The position numbers and the translations under genes were made by a program. The notes under the pieces are model-generated. The model ran no database searches, was not told the DNA's origin, and saw nothing but the letters and a program-made list of their open reading frames with translations. A stretch of DNA of 64,000 nt from Begonia masoniana. Its lineage: Eukaryota > Streptophyta > Magnoliopsida > Cucurbitales > Begoniaceae. This document shows, piece by piece, positions 12,407 to 24,226 of the stretch (positions are counted from its first letter, which is position 1; every line of letters begins with the position of its first letter). The stretch covers positions 6,821,043 through 6,885,042 of the forward strand of contig CM039509.1 in the NCBI GenBank assembly GCA_022432975.1, written 5' to 3'.

Positions 12407-12421
12407 TTCACCCCCTGTTAA
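12407..12421 (-). other. Polypurine tract of the non-autonomous element
   Basis: On the minus strand the sequence TTAACAGGGGGTGAA lies directly before the 3' LTR start TGTAATGG. It is preceded by the AATTTCAGAATGAAATTTG block, which resembles the stretch typical before Ty3/gypsy 3' LTRs. This position and composition fit the plus-strand primer for reverse transcription. Confidence 0.7.
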
Positions 12422-13403
12422 TACAAATTTCATTCTGAAATTTACCTCTAACTCCTTTCACTCTTCTAACTTCATACTTTTCATCATTCACTTTACTCCT
12501 AATCACTATTACCAAATAAAAAATGTAACTTTTTCATAACAAATTCACAACTTCACACATTTGCAAATTCTATATATAACTCCAAACATTAATTATCCAC
12601 TTCTTAAATCATATATATCCTTAGTAATTTCAATACTTCATCAATAAAATCTCAATTCGCATACTTCCTTGGGCATTCAAGCGATTTCGTTAACTATTCA
12701 TATACAGTTTCATACCTAAAGTCCTCAATGGTATATATGGTCAACTATATTGTCAACATATCCTCAAAATTTCAATAACTCAAATTGAGAGTCGTAGTTA
12801 ATACTTTTCTCTGACCATGGTTCATTTAGAAACTAAATTCTTAAACATTACTTCATACTTAAATGTCTCATTTCAATTATATCAACCTATCTTCTCAAAG
12901 TTTAAAACATTTCTCAATCACAATTCATCTTTGTGGTTCCTCAAACAATGATTGTTTGAGCTACCATCTTGAAAGTAATCGCATACTTAAGGCTCTTAGC
13001 TTGAATTGGATCAACTATAGTCTCAACAACTTAACCTCTATACTTTTAAACCAAAAAGAAATCATTCTCAATTCTTAATTTGTCTCATTCTCTATAATTG
13101 ATACACTTTTTATTGATCTAAATAAACTCGAATGTAAAGTTCTCAACGTTTCTTCAATTGTCTATATTCCTCGATATATTGATTTTCCAAATGAAATCCA
13201 ACTTCCATATCTTCTCAATTGATGATTGATCAAAACAACTTCATATCTAAGCCCCTCAATTTCTTTGATATGTTATAGTCTAAAATTTTAACAATTCGTC
13301 AATTAGAATTCTGTCTTTATCTATTCATAACTGATATCTCATAAGTTATATTCCTCTACTATTAAACTGAAAAAAATATAATGTTCATACTTCCTCAAAG
13401 TTG
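12422..13403 (-). other. Non-coding internal region, left part
   Basis: This is AT-rich internal sequence of the non-autonomous element between the purine tract and the nested solo LTR. Words such as ACCTCTATACTTTTAAA and TTCTCAATT recur loosely every 60-120 nt. The frame at 12863-13078 is not supported by any motif. The internal region resumes at 15516-15829. Confidence 0.5.
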
Positions 13404-13408
13404 TATTA

Positions 13409-15510
13409 TGTAACGCCCCGAATTATATAAACCCGGTTCACTACTCATAATACTGAACCGAACTATGATATTTTGAGAAAAATTTAAAATTTCATTCAAT
13501 GATCAAAATTTGACCCTTGAAACGTTTAAACTTGCAGCGGAAAACCATTTGTATAAAACAACATTTATTAAATGATTAAAATATTACAGACAGTTGGTTG
13601 AAAGAAGACAAAGGAAAAACAGAACACATCTACCGCTAAATAGTTCCAGCGGTAGAAATAGAGACAGAATAGTCTCGGCGGTAGAAACGGAAATAGAAGG
13701 CATCCACCGCTAAACAGTGTCAGCGGTAGAAGCAGAAACAAAAGACATCTTCTGTTACCAACATCCACCGCTCACGTCAGCCGAACAACACGTCGACTTC
13801 TCACATCCACCGCTCACAAAACGACAAGATTATTACCCACATCTGCCGCTCACATCCCCCGGTCACAAAACGACAAAATTACTACCCACATCTACCGCTC
13901 ACATCCCCCGATCACAAAACGACAAAATTATTACTCACATCTACCGGTGAACAATACACTCAACATCCACCGATAGACAACATCTACCAATAGACAAAAA
14001 CATTCTAAACAAAGAACAAATCCGACTACTAGAAGGACTTGTAATTTACTGAAATCATTCAAAACAACCTGACCCTATAAAACTTTTAAAATCAAGTAAG
14101 AATCACAATTAAAACCATCGACGTATCATTATCCAAGAAATCTCAAAATTGTAACAGGAATACTAAAAACTATCAAAATCATTAAAATTCACAGCTTAGT
14201 TAAGCTGAACGATTGTTCACTAAACTTTCCAAGAAAATCTAAAATAGTAAACTATAACTAAACCAAATCATGTTTCAAAATCAGGAAAACCTCAAAACAT
14301 TATAAACCTTAAACTACTGCTGTCATCAAAATCCTCAGCACACTTCAACAAAATCACTTGACCATTAAGACCTCACATACTGACAATAATTAAACTGTCT
14401 CATCAGTTACCAAGTCGTTGCCTGGATGCACTCTTCCAACTGCTCCTATTCCTCAAGATACTCAGAGAACTCACCCTTGGTCACTTCTTCACTTACATCA
14501 CAAAACTCATCTATTAGCCTAATGCTAAATAAGTAGAGCAATAATGAAATTATAAGCTGAAACATAAATCCTAGTTATGCAGTTTCTACTTTCACATCTC
14601 AGTTGCATTCACATTCATTCTCTGATCTGATCCCTCATTTCCATTGGGAGTTGGATCAATTCTCCCAAAGTCATACATCCACTTCATCGATTAAGGGATG
14701 GATTAGTTTCCTTAACAGCTGTTCTGATCCTATATTCCATTGGGAAGCGAATCAATTTCCCAAAGTCATATATCCTCTTCATCGATTAAGGGGCGGATTA
14801 GTTCCCTTAACAGTTGGTCTATCACAATCTGTTCATGCCTTACCATGTCATTACATGTAAATTCATTTTCGTGTTCTTTCCAAAAACATGATACATGACA
14901 TTCAGAAAACATTCAAACAAGCATAAACCTACTATTTTGTGATGTAGACCCGAAGGCACACACATACTCTACTTACTTGGTCTCCTGAAAAGTTTGGTTG
15001 AAGTCTACCTCGGAAGTTTGTTCAAACCTAAAACCATAAACAGAACATTAATCAAATCTTCTCTAAACTTAATCCTAAATCAACCAGAAATCTAAGGAAA
15101 CTAGTTTGAAACTATGGTTTTCGAGCATTCTTGACTCATCACAAAACCCGAACTAACTCTCACTCACAGCATTCTCAAAACCACATTTATAATCCCATCT
15201 ACCATCGATAGTTACAATGTAGCAAGAAATCAAAGTAGAACTCACCTAGCTTGGAGAGAATGGGAGAGAAAATCGCCAAGAGAAACTCTGCTTAGCTTAG
15301 CTGAATGCCGAGAAAGGTAAATGAGAAACAGTGGTGGCTAAACCTCATTAAACCCTCTCTTAAATACGTTATCCACTATAGATCTCAATTTACCATTATG
15401 CCCTTACTTGTCACTTATTAACCTAATCAATAATTCTCCCAATTTCATCTATAAAGTGTACACTAGTAGATGACAAGGTAAAAATCGGTTCGATGGAACC
15501 GGGTGTTACA
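13409..15510 (-). mobile_element. Solo LTR, Tekay/Del-like Ty3/gypsy family
   Basis: On the plus strand it runs TGTAACGCCCCG to CGGGTGTTACA, with exact TSD TATTA at 13404-13408 and 15511-15515. At 2102 bp it is close to the 2124-bp LTR of the young element and is its reverse-complement homologue along the whole length. On the minus strand the TATA-like TATTTAAG is retained near 15362. Splice-like motifs follow: donor 15245, acceptor 15028, a 51-nt exon, donor 14976 (CAA rather than CAG before GT) and acceptor near 14493. A CCGCTCACATC-type repeat fills 13620-13990. Confidence 0.9.
13620..13990. repeat. CCGCT(C/A)ACATC-type short repeat
   Basis: About 15 imperfect copies of ACATCTACCGCTCAC / AGCGGTAGAA words occur, three of them as a longer near-exact unit ending ACAAAACGACAAAATTA. 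It occupies the same LTR position as the GTCCAC repeats in the sister LTRs, so this slot turns over its repeat content. Confidence 0.75.
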
Positions 15511-15829
15511 TATTAGGTTATATTTTCCAATGTATGAACTTCTTATTTTAAGATCCTCATTTAAATTTTGCATCAAACTCCTTCCCTAAACTACGATCAC
15601 TATAAATTATTATCTTTACTTAATTTATCTTTTCTTTAGTTTTTCTCTGAACTTCCCATTTATATTTGCCTACAACCAACATTTTTTTAATCAACATAAC
15701 TATCTCCACCATATCTGGATAAGACTTGATCTTTAAACCTACGAGAAAAACGTTCACTACCAAGGTAATATTAGAGGCATTCTAAACATAGTTACTAACC
15801 CACCCAACTAGTTAGAACTATTATGTATA

Positions 15830-15841
15830 GCTCTGATACCA
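15830..15841 (-). other. Primer-binding site (initiator tRNA-Met type)
   Basis: On the minus strand TGGTATCAGAGC follows the 5' LTR end (GGTCCTGACA, position 15845) after three bases. The 12-nt match is the standard complement of plant initiator tRNA-Met used by many plant LTR elements. It fixes the element's orientation. Confidence 0.85.
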
Positions 15842-15844
15842 AGC

Positions 15845-16000
15845 TGTCAGGACCCGACCCGATGATTAGGATTTCCAAGATGATAAATGATAATAAATTC
15901 CTAGTTTTCAATTTTCATGGATACATTTGTATTTTTACTTAATCCCGTCTTTCTAAGATACTCGATTATATTTTTAAATTTAAAAATTCGAACCATTACA
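15845..16000 (-). repeat. Deleted 5' LTR (156 bp) of the non-autonomous element
   Basis: Only the two LTR ends remain. Minus-strand sequence from 16000 (TGTAATGGTTCGAATTTTT) matches the 3' LTR start, then after GAGTAT it jumps to the last roughly 120 bp (AGAAAGACGGGATTAA to GGGTCCTGACA), matching 1954-2075. The 3' LTR is about 2.0 kb, so about 1.85 kb was lost here. Confidence 0.8.
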
Positions 16001-16005
16001 CTATG

Positions 16006-17226
16006 CAATTATACATATCTCAATCAAGTAGTAAATAAAATATCGATCCCGCGATGAAAAATATATCAAATTCTAAATCAATGTGAAATAAATTCAATTA
16101 GGTATGAAACTAAAATATTAATTGAATGAAAAAGAGAATAATAAAATAGAGTTTAGAATTGAATAAGAGAAGTATGACTTCAAATTTATTTCTCTCACTA
16201 AATAATCATTTTCTCACAAAATTTGTGGGGAATGTTGTAACATCAAGTTAAATGACTTAGAAAATCTTATTTGAATCAAGGTTTTACATAGTTACTTCAT
16301 TAATTCTTTACATATTTTCTTTTAGACTTATAAAATAAATATTATTTATAATTTCAATGAAGCATCATTTTAAATAATCACGAGAATTTAAGCAATCAAT
16401 ATGAAAATGCTTAGAATCAACATATGTCACTTGATTTAATAATTCATGCAATTCAACACTAGTATCAATTCTCACTTTAAGGCACATAAAATAGAAATTC
16501 TAATATTTTATTCATGTGGCATTTATAGAATAAAATAATCAATAAACAAGAATTATTCAACTTAATATTGCAACATTCCATAAGAAATTATTCAATTAAG
16601 TACTCTCTCATCTTAGCCACTTAAATAATTAGCTCATAGAAAAACAAAAAGAAGAAATCATCATAGAAAAAGTACAAAAAATCTTCTCTAAGATGCGATG
16701 TTGCACAAATGTTGCAGCAATGAGGTCTAGTATCAACCTTCGAAGAAGGACTTATGTTCTCGTTCTCCCGTGCATGTCCTCTCTCTCTCGTTTGGTTCCT
16801 ACCTTTTTAAAGTCTTCCAAAATTCCTTCCCCTTTTCTCGTCAGATCTTCTTTTAAATTTTAAATTCCAAAACAATTTTTCTATCTCTTCTCTTTTATTT
16901 TCTTAACTATAGATTTTCTTAAATATCTTTAGCAACTTCTATTCTCTTTCCTCTTTTGGATTTCTTTTTACATAGTCGTAATTTCTCCTTTATTCTTAAT
17001 ATTCAACATCTTTCGTATTAACATCAATTTTCAATAATTATTATTTAGTATTAAATTAAATCCAGTTAAAAGAGAAAGAATAATAACTAAATTATAAAAG
17101 CTAAAGATGTGCTCAATGCATAACATTCTCTGACAAAATATACATTTTTATTTGATTCATCATGTATTTTAGCAATATATATATATAAAACACTTGTGTA
17201 ATAAGTCTTTTTCAAGACTCATTACA
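16006..17226 (-). repeat. LTR-like copy of the Athila/Tat-like host element
   Basis: From CTCAATCAAGTAGTAAAT onward this block matches 39871-41018 over about 1.15 kb, with indels and many substitutions. Shared landmarks include the (TA)n tract and the terminal TCTTTTTCAAGACT. The minus-strand start TGTAATGAGTC is directly preceded by a purine tract at 17227-17262, so I read this as the 3' LTR of a minus-strand element. The non-autonomous element inserted at its outer end. No coding sequence. Confidence 0.6.
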
Positions 17227-17262
17227 CCCCCGAAATTAAATCATTGTTCGTCCTCGAGTGAT
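17227..17262 (-). other. Polypurine tract and CTCGAGGACGA motif of the Athila/Tat-like element
   Basis: On the minus strand the motif CTCGAGGACGAACAATG is followed by AATTTCGGGGG and then the LTR start TGTAATGAG. A CTCGAGGACGA-type word followed by a G-rich tract is characteristic of the 3' ends of plant Tat/Athila elements. Confidence 0.7.
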
Positions 17263-18454
17263 GTAAATAAAACAAATAATCAACACTTGAAAATAACTTT
17301 AATCATGCTTCAAATATTATCATCTAAAATTCTTAGGATTGCCTAGAACTCTCAATCAATGAAAATTCCAACATATCATTGAATATTCAGGTTAAGATAA
17401 TTCCAAATGAATCTCAAAGCAATGTATCCCTCAAAATGTTTGTGTTTATGTTAATAATTAAAAATTTCCCAAATCACCTAAGTTTTATTCGATAATGCTC
17501 AATTCAATACTTTATATCGTAGTTCCATAAATTCTATCTACTAACAAAATGAGATTAGAAACTTAGGATTCACAAATCAATTTTTATAATAAGTAATTGG
17601 GGGAATTAAATTTTTATTTATTCATTTGTTGACTTCTCTCCAAGTCACATTATATTTTTACGCGATTGACAATATTTGTGATAAAGGCCTTTGGTTACTC
17701 AGTAATTGATGTGCCACGGAAACCTAACACAAGGCAAACACCATGGAGGTTAACCTTATGTTGTAGTTCTTTTTATTTTTGTAGGAAAAATGGCTTGCAA
17801 AGAAGCAAATGAGAGCTTCCACCACAAATTTACAAAGAGATGTCAAAGTTCACACCTAAGAAGAGTTCTAAGAATCCAAAAACATGTGCTAGTGTGGGAG
17901 CCAAAAAGGAGAGACCTAAGAGCTCAACACTTTAGCCATAGAGGTCAACTTAGGCCACTTTCTCTCCTTGAAAGCTTGAAGAATAATGTAGTCCAAGAAG
18001 CACAAATAGGAGCCAAGAATTTGGTCCATAGAGCTTCTCGCACGAATCCTTCAAGCCCGAACATCAAGTCGTTCAATCCAACAATTAGCAAGGATGAAAC
18101 ACATGGCCGATTCTAGAAGGGCCTTTTATTTTCAACTTATTTTTGTATTTTTTTTAATCCTTTTGCTGAACTTTATTCAATTTTAGTGTGTAGTATTTAT
18201 GGTGGGGACCATCTTGTGAGGAGGAGAGAGTCACATGACAAGAGGAGACCATAAAGTGAATGTTTTTCTCATTTGGCCGAACAACCCCTTTCTCCCACTT
18301 TCATTTTACCCTTTGTGTATTAGCCTTCTAATTAGGTTTTAAACACTAATCTTGTTGTGGTATTTATACCACCATTAAGGGATGCTCTTGGGAACACATT
18401 TTAAATAGAAAAATTGAAGTTCATCTTTGTCCAAACCTTGAAGCTTTCAAGCAT
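17263..18454 (-). other. 3' untranslated region of the Athila/Tat-like element, with unassigned frame
   Basis: Non-coding AT-rich sequence lies between the purine tract and the nested solo LTR. A plus-strand frame of 108 codons at 17790-18116 starts just after a splice-acceptor-like TTTTTGTAG. Its Ser/Arg/Lys-rich translation has no domain I recognise, and it ends at a Phe-stop followed by AT-rich DNA. It could be leader sequence of an unrelated plus-strand LTR. I do not call it a gene. Confidence 0.35.
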
Positions 18455-18912
18455 CAAGTTGTGACAGCCCGAAACCAAACCCGATTGGGGCCCGAGATCG
18501 GAGCCATCACTCCCGGACAGTTATCAGAAAACGGTGACTATTTTTTTTTTTTTTAAACAGGACAGTCAGAAGAAACAGTGAACAAAATATTTACAAACTT
18601 TAAAACTTCGCAGAGAGAGAGTTCTCTGGTGTCGAAATCAAACAGGGGAAAAACAGTTAACACCGAACTACAGGGTAAACAACAGAAGGAGATCAGAATC
18701 CTTGGAACAAAATCAGAAAAATATATTAATTGTTGGACCACAGAAATGAACGACAGATGAATACAGGAAGCAGAGCACTTTAAGCATTTAAATTTGAAGA
18801 CATACTTAAAATCGGAGTTCAGATTAAATGACAGAAGAATAACAGAACAAAAGCCAGGAGGTTGGAAGCGGGAAGGAATGAAAACAGTCTTCGGGATATA
18901 ATAAGACAGAAA

Positions 18913-19087
18913 TGAACAGTGATCGGAAGATGAAGTTGTGAACAGTGATCGGAAGATGAAGTTGTGAACAGTGACCAGAAGATGAAGTTGTGAACAGTGA
19001 CCGGAAGATGAAGTTGTGAACAGTGACCTGAAGATGAAGTTGTGAACAGTGACCGGAAGATGAAGTTGTGAACAGTGATCGGAAGAT
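18913..19087. repeat. 26-bp tandem repeat, seven copies
   Basis: The unit is GAACAGTGACCGGAAGATGA plus AGTTGT, with C/T and G/A/T variants at two positions (GATCGG, GACCAG, GACCTG). The same unit is amplified to about 150 copies in the sister LTR at 58930-62813. Confidence 0.95.
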
Positions 19088-19989
19088 GTAAACAAAAACA
19101 ACAACGGTAGATGTGATTTTAAAGCAACGGAGGATGCAATCGGAAGACATAATTTTCAAGGCAGAATTTGACAACTCTTTAACAGGAAGACACACCATCA
19201 GAGAGCAGAAAAACAGAAAAAAAACATAAAAATCTCAGATTCTCAAACCAATTTAAAACATGGTTCTCGAACACAACAGAAACTTAAGAAAGATCACACT
19301 ACATGGATAGCTCTAAAACTAGAAACTATCCATGCACAGATTAACAGAAAATATTCCAAACAAATTCCAGAATACTTCAAAACATAGTTCAACTGTCAAA
19401 TACAGAGGTTTTAAATATCAATACAGGTTCCATACATCGTTTTACAAACCACAAAGTAGTACAGAACTGGACCTACATTTCAAATGTTTTAAAACTTCAA
19501 AAGATGGTACAATATTAGCATAACTTCAGAAAACACATTCTCACAGGATTAACTCTTGTCTGACTACAACAGCCAAACCCCGTGAGCTGGATCCTCCAAC
19601 TACATCAGCTCGTCATTTTGAGGCACAAGGTCCTCATCTGGAGTATCCGTACCTACAACAGGGAGTTCATCTATGAGCCTAGAGCTCAGTAAGAACATGG
19701 AATGCAGTGTGCATATGCTATGCATGAACATTTTCAAATACATGAACATTACATTACGTTTCACTGGACAGGAAGGTATAAGTGGGAAGAGGAGCTGGCG
19801 CAACAGGAGTACATGCCACAACAGGACATAACGGGAGTACATAACAGAATGCCAGCCCTCGCCCACACTTAACCGTACATTACATTATAGGTTTTAGCTT
19901 TCATTACTTCAAAATCTAGTGCTCAAAAATATTTACATGAGTTTTCAGAAAACGTGTATGCATGAATAAGTGTGATGCTCAACTTAACA

Positions 19990-21387
19990 TTCGTAAATAA
20001 CAGAATAAATGCAACAGGGAGAACAGAATATAAAGGAGACAGGTTTAACTTAAAACATAACCTAAAACCTAACTACCCGAACCAAACCTAGTACCTCCAA
20101 GTTGTAGGACCTTAAGGACCAACAAAATCGCATGAACTTACCTGTGGTCCGAAATGCAGCAAGCTTGAACGCACGAGCACTGTGGTTCACGAACCTATAG
20201 CATGCATAAACGGACTTAACCCTATACATCACGAAACTAATAAATAAACTAAAAATTATTTTCTATCTAAGATGATTACCTTAGATCGAAAAGCAGGAGG
20301 AAAAATCAGATAAGGAAGAAACTCCTTGCGTTGGTTTTCTTCAACAGAAAGAGAGAAGCAGAAAGGGAAATGAGAGAAAGCAGGGAGGAAAATGTCTCAC
20401 GTAGGAGGAAGAGAAGGAAATGGAATACATGGCTTGTCTTCTTCCACAAGTTTGCCAAGTGTCAATCATCCATTTGATTTCTCCCACCAACCTTAATTTC
20501 TTCCTAATTTGCCCTTTCATTGATTTTTAACTAAATCATTATTTAGTTTAATCGATTCGGTCTCACAAATCACCCTCGTTCGATTAAACACATCGACAAT
20601 TTTATTAAAAACAATCATTGCATTAATATCGGAGAAATTCCGCTTACATATTCGGGGAATAATTACATAGGCAAAATGCCGGGTGTTTCGTAAATAACAG
20701 AATAAATGCAACAGGGAGAACAGAATATAAAGGAGACAGGTTTAACTTAAAACATAACCTAAAACCTAACTACCCGAACCAAACCTAGTACCTCCAAGTT
20801 GTAGGACCTTAAGGGCCAACAAAATCGCATGAACTTACCTGTGGTCCGAAATGCAGCAAGCTTGAACGCACGAGCACTGTGGTTCACGAACCTATAGCAT
20901 GCATAAACGGACTTAACCCTATACATCACGAAACTAATAAATAAACTAAAAATCATTTTATATCTAAGATGATTACCTTAGACCGAAAAGCAGGAGGAAA
21001 AATCAGAGAAGGAAGAAACTCCTTGCGTTGGTTTTCTTCAACAAAAAGAGAGAAGCAGAAAGGGAAATGAGAGAAAGCAGGGAGGAAAATGTCTCACGTA
21101 GGAGGAAGAGAAGGAAATGGAATACATGGCTTGTCTTCTTCCACAAGTTTGCCAAGTGTCAATCATCCATTTGATTTCTCCCACCAACCTTAATTTCTTC
21201 CTAATTTGCCCTTTCATTGATTTTTAACTAAATCATTATTTAGTTTAATCGATTCGGTCTCACGAATCACCCTCGTTCGATTAAACACATCGACAATTTT
21301 ATTAAAAGCAATCATTGCATTAATATCGGAGAAATTCCGCTTACATATTCGGGGAATAATTACATAGGCAAAATGCCGGGTGTTACA
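19990..21387. repeat. 707-bp tandem duplication at the LTR end
   Basis: The sequence from TTCGTAAATAACAGAATAAA at 19990 repeats from 20697 with few differences. The first copy stops at GGGTGTT, three bases short of the LTR terminus, and fuses to the second copy through a short TT overlap. The donor, acceptor and small-exon motifs of the LTR leader are duplicated with it. Confidence 0.9.
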
Positions 21388-21392
21388 CAAGT

Positions 21393-22804
21393 AGCTGCAT
21401 CTCCTCGGTGAGTCATATCTGAACAAGTGTGTGTGTGTTTTGGTTTCTATCTTTGTGAGTGTAGTGGAATCTATTGTATTACTCCCTTCTCTACCTCTTC
21501 CCTAAAGGTAGAACATTCAGCAAGGGTGTATCAAGCTCTCTTCACAACAGGTTTGAGAGCTCTTCCTCAAGGAGAGCCAAAGACTCGAGAAGGTGCATCA
21601 TTATCACTTTCCGAACCAACGTGCACCACTACTTCCATATATCTTCATTCCCATCGAGTTAACCCTTGATTTTTGGAGGGTAGTTCCACACATTCAAGGT
21701 AAGATCCTAATAAAATTTCAGCTTCATTGGAGCTTCACCGAAGAAGTTGTGCATTTTGGCAAGTAGTTCATTTTTCGGCCAAAACTGTTTGCAATCCGAG
21801 AGCGTTTTGTGCTTCAACCTTCTTTTTCATTTTTGAAGCACGTCAGTAATGTTTCTAAGAGATATAAAATATAAGAAAACATAGCCAGAAAATTGCAATT
21901 GAGTTTCTCATAAAGTCCTCTATTATTGTGATTTTTCACAAATCTAGTATCCAAAAGACTTACTCAAGTTTGAAAGTAGATTAGAGAATCGCAATTATTT
22001 GTTTGTTTTTTTCTTTTTTTTTATTCATATATCTATATTCCCCCAAGCTTATGCTCTTATTTTCTTATTAATCCTTCATGTTAATTTCATTTTTTTGTAT
22101 TAAGAATTTATATATCTAGTATAAAATTTTAAATTTGCGCATTGCTTTAATAATTCTTAGGATATTCAAAAAATTCTTAATTTCTAACAAATTGTGTAGA
22201 AGGGATGTGTCACAATGAGATTAATCTTAAATTATATTTATTGAATCTTCAATGATTGTTCAAATTTTCAAGGGATTTAAAATTTTATGCAATTAAAAGT
22301 CATCATTGAATATTATTAGGAGGAATAATGTTGAAATATGATTAAAGAGAATTTTTTTTAATTGCCCCCAATTAGAATTGTTAATAAAACTCCATTATTA
22401 ATAAAAAAAATCACAAATAAATGATATATCCCTTACCCCCAAATTCAATTATGACAGCGGCCTCACTATCACACATAAAAATACAGTTTTCAAAACAAGA
22501 AGAAAGCTATCAAGAACTTCCCTGAATGTTGCTCATAGTAATCTCTTCCTTCTTTGGAAATGAGGTGGGGTATTTCTGAGGTTCCCTGTGCACTCTCATT
22601 TTTTCTCATTGGCATCGCCATTTTAAGATGGCTATGTAATTTATTCAAAGAATGAATGCTGTAAACAAATTGACATTTTATTCTGCACTGATGCTATAGC
22701 AATTGCTAGAACATTGTCTTATTTTCAACATAAATTTGCAAAAAAAAAAAAAAAAAACAAACTAATCAGTTAGCCAAAAATAGAAATAACAACAAAAAAA
22801 AAAT
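21393..22804 (-). other. 3' untranslated region of the Athila/Tat-like element, continued
   Basis: This is non-coding, AT-rich sequence (homopolymer runs near 22010 and 22740) following the host junction CAAGT|AGCTGC. Two small overlapping frames at 21427-21669 are probably chance. At the right edge (about 22805-22835) the minus strand carries a CGCTTGTGGGAGGCAACCCA block, a sequence commonly seen just after the pol gene of plant Tat/Athila elements. Confidence 0.45.
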
Positions 22805-22869
22805 TGGGTTGCCTCCCACAAGCGCTGGTCTTATAGTTGACAGGCCGATTACTTCTCTTTTTCTTCTTA

Positions 22870-24226
22870 GCCTAGATCGGGCAAAAGGACGGAAGTTTTC
22901 TTCTTCTCTAATTTAACATCTCATAAATAGTGTTTATCTCCTACATCATTTTTGTTTTCAGCATCTTGTACTATAGATCTTCTTTACAATTTATTGTTCC
23001 ATTCTTCAGCTATCACCAAATCTAGAACATCTATAGTTGAGCACTCTTCAACATCATAAGGAATCTTCATGGTTTTATATACATTGAAAGTGATTTGTTG
23101 ATCGTTTACCCTCATGGTTAGTTCTCCTTTTTCAACGTAAATTACTGTCCTTCTCGTGGCTAAAAATGATCTTCCAAGAATAATTAGAATGTTTCCATCT
23201 GCTTCATAATCAAGAATAAAAAAGACAACGGGCTAATGAACGATCCGCCAACTGAAGAGTAATTGTGGTAGGACAAGATTCTCCAATTCCTAGCTTTTTG
23301 AATATAGACATAGGCATTAAATTTATGATTGCTCCAAGATTACATTATGCCTTGCTGATGTGTCCCACATTGACCAAGGAGTATCTCCTGGACTGGAATA
23401 TAAGACAGGGTCCAAACCTTCCCCTTTGAGTGCGCTTTTGGGGCGAAGTAAGGGGCTCTCGTTCCTTATCAGTTGGTATCAGAGCTTGAGTGGGCCAACC
23501 AGTGATACCCCCTTAGGGTCTCGTTAGATCGCCGACTGAGGCAGTCGGATCTTAAGTGGGTGGGGATATGTGTCCCACATCGTCCAAGGAGTATCTCCTG
23601 GACTGGAATATAAGGCAAGGTCTAAACCTTCCCCTTTGAGCGTGCTTTTGGGGCGAAGTAAGGAGCTCTCGTTCCTTATAACTTGCCAAAATAATTGCTC
23701 CCGATAGTACATAGAATAGTAAAAGTACCAGGATCTTTAAGCTTTAGAGGCAGTTTCTTGTGCAATTTGCAACTGCTTTCTTCTTAAATGACCACCGTTT
23801 TGAACTCGCTAAATCTTCTCTTTTTAGATAGAATATCTTTGATAAATTTGATGTAGCTCGGCATTTTCTCCAAGGTTTCCACAAATTGAATATTAGTATG
23901 AATTTGCTTAAAAACATCCAAGAATTTCCTAAACTGCTTATCTTGGTACTATCGTTGGACACTTTGCAGAAATGGTGGAGGAGTCGCTCCATTTGATTTT
24001 CTGCGGTTGGATTCTTTGACATTGTTTTAACATTGGAAATTACTTCACTATTTTTTTGCTTCCGTGAGTTATCTTCCACCTTTCTTTCTTCTTTCATTTA
24101 TGTCTCACCCTTTTCTGATTCTTTTTTTGGTTCCTCTCGGTTCTTAACTGTTTCAACATCTCTCCCATTTCTTAGCAAAATTGACTTGCAGTGTTCTTTT
24201 TCTTCCCTCCTTAGAACTTAAGTATC
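22870..24226 (-). pseudogene. Athila/Tat-like protease region, degenerate
   Basis: On the minus strand, short frames separated by stops and shifts follow the usual order of an Athila-type Gag-Pro junction. First comes a Lys/Glu-rich linker (near 24090-24200). Next is a segment with KQIHTN and MPSYIKFIKDIL-like words (about 23790-23950), then GAIINLMPMSIFKKLG (near 23300), then ILGRSFLATRR and VEKGELTMRVN (near 23090-23180), which are typical of the retropepsin domain. In active relatives it would be the protease processing Gag-Pol. A TRIM is inserted at 23356-23681. The reverse transcriptase, RNase H and integrase that should follow are absent; the frame runs straight into the post-pol CAACCCA block at about 22810. 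Confidence 0.75.
23356..23681 (+). mobile_element. TRIM retrotransposon, 326 bp
   Basis: Two 116-bp terminal repeats (23356-23471 and 23566-23681) begin near ATGTGTCCCACAT and end TTATCA/TTATAA. They enclose a 94-bp core with a primer-binding site TGGTATCAGAGC (23474-23485) and a purine tract AAGTGGGTGGGGA before the 3' repeat. The TSD CTTGC (23351-23355, 23682-23686) is exact, and removing the insertion rejoins the protease-region reading GCAAGGCATAATG. It has no coding capacity, as is usual for TRIMs. The terminal-repeat start TG is intact on the left and changed on the right. Confidence 0.92.

Larger units (their letters stand above)
1954..16000 (-). mobile_element. Non-autonomous LTR retrotransposon (LARD-like), shredded by nested insertions
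   Basis: This minus-strand element is framed by CTATG at 1949-1953 (also 1338-1342) and 16001-16005. Its 5' LTR is at 15845-16000, a primer-binding site complementary to initiator tRNA-Met at 15830-15841, and a purine tract at 12407-12421. The 3' LTR is split into 11750-12406 and 1954-3291. Without the nested LTRs the internal region is only about 1.3 kb (12422-13403 plus 15516-15829). It is AT-rich and has no recognisable gag or pol, so the element must have moved with proteins supplied in trans. Both LTR ends share the TGTNAGGACCCGACCCG terminus. Confidence 0.8.
18460..21387 (-). mobile_element. Solo LTR with internal 707-bp duplication and 7-copy 26-bp array
   Basis: It runs on the plus strand from TGTGACAGCCCG to CGGGTGTTACA, with exact TSD CAAGT at 18455-18459 and 21388-21392. 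It is the same family as the copy starting at 58693. A 26-bp repeat is present seven times (18913-19087). The proximal roughly 700 bp is duplicated in tandem (19990-21387). On the minus strand the splice-like motifs are donor 20279, acceptor 20195, a 53-nt exon, donor 20141 and acceptor 19653. The block is non-coding; minus-strand frames at 18553-19198 come from the repeat. Confidence 0.9.

Noticed and set aside
17790..18116. A 108-codon plus-strand gene with a possible upstream intron
   Set aside because: No recognisable domain, low-complexity composition, no second coding exon, and it lies in untranslated sequence of a dead element.
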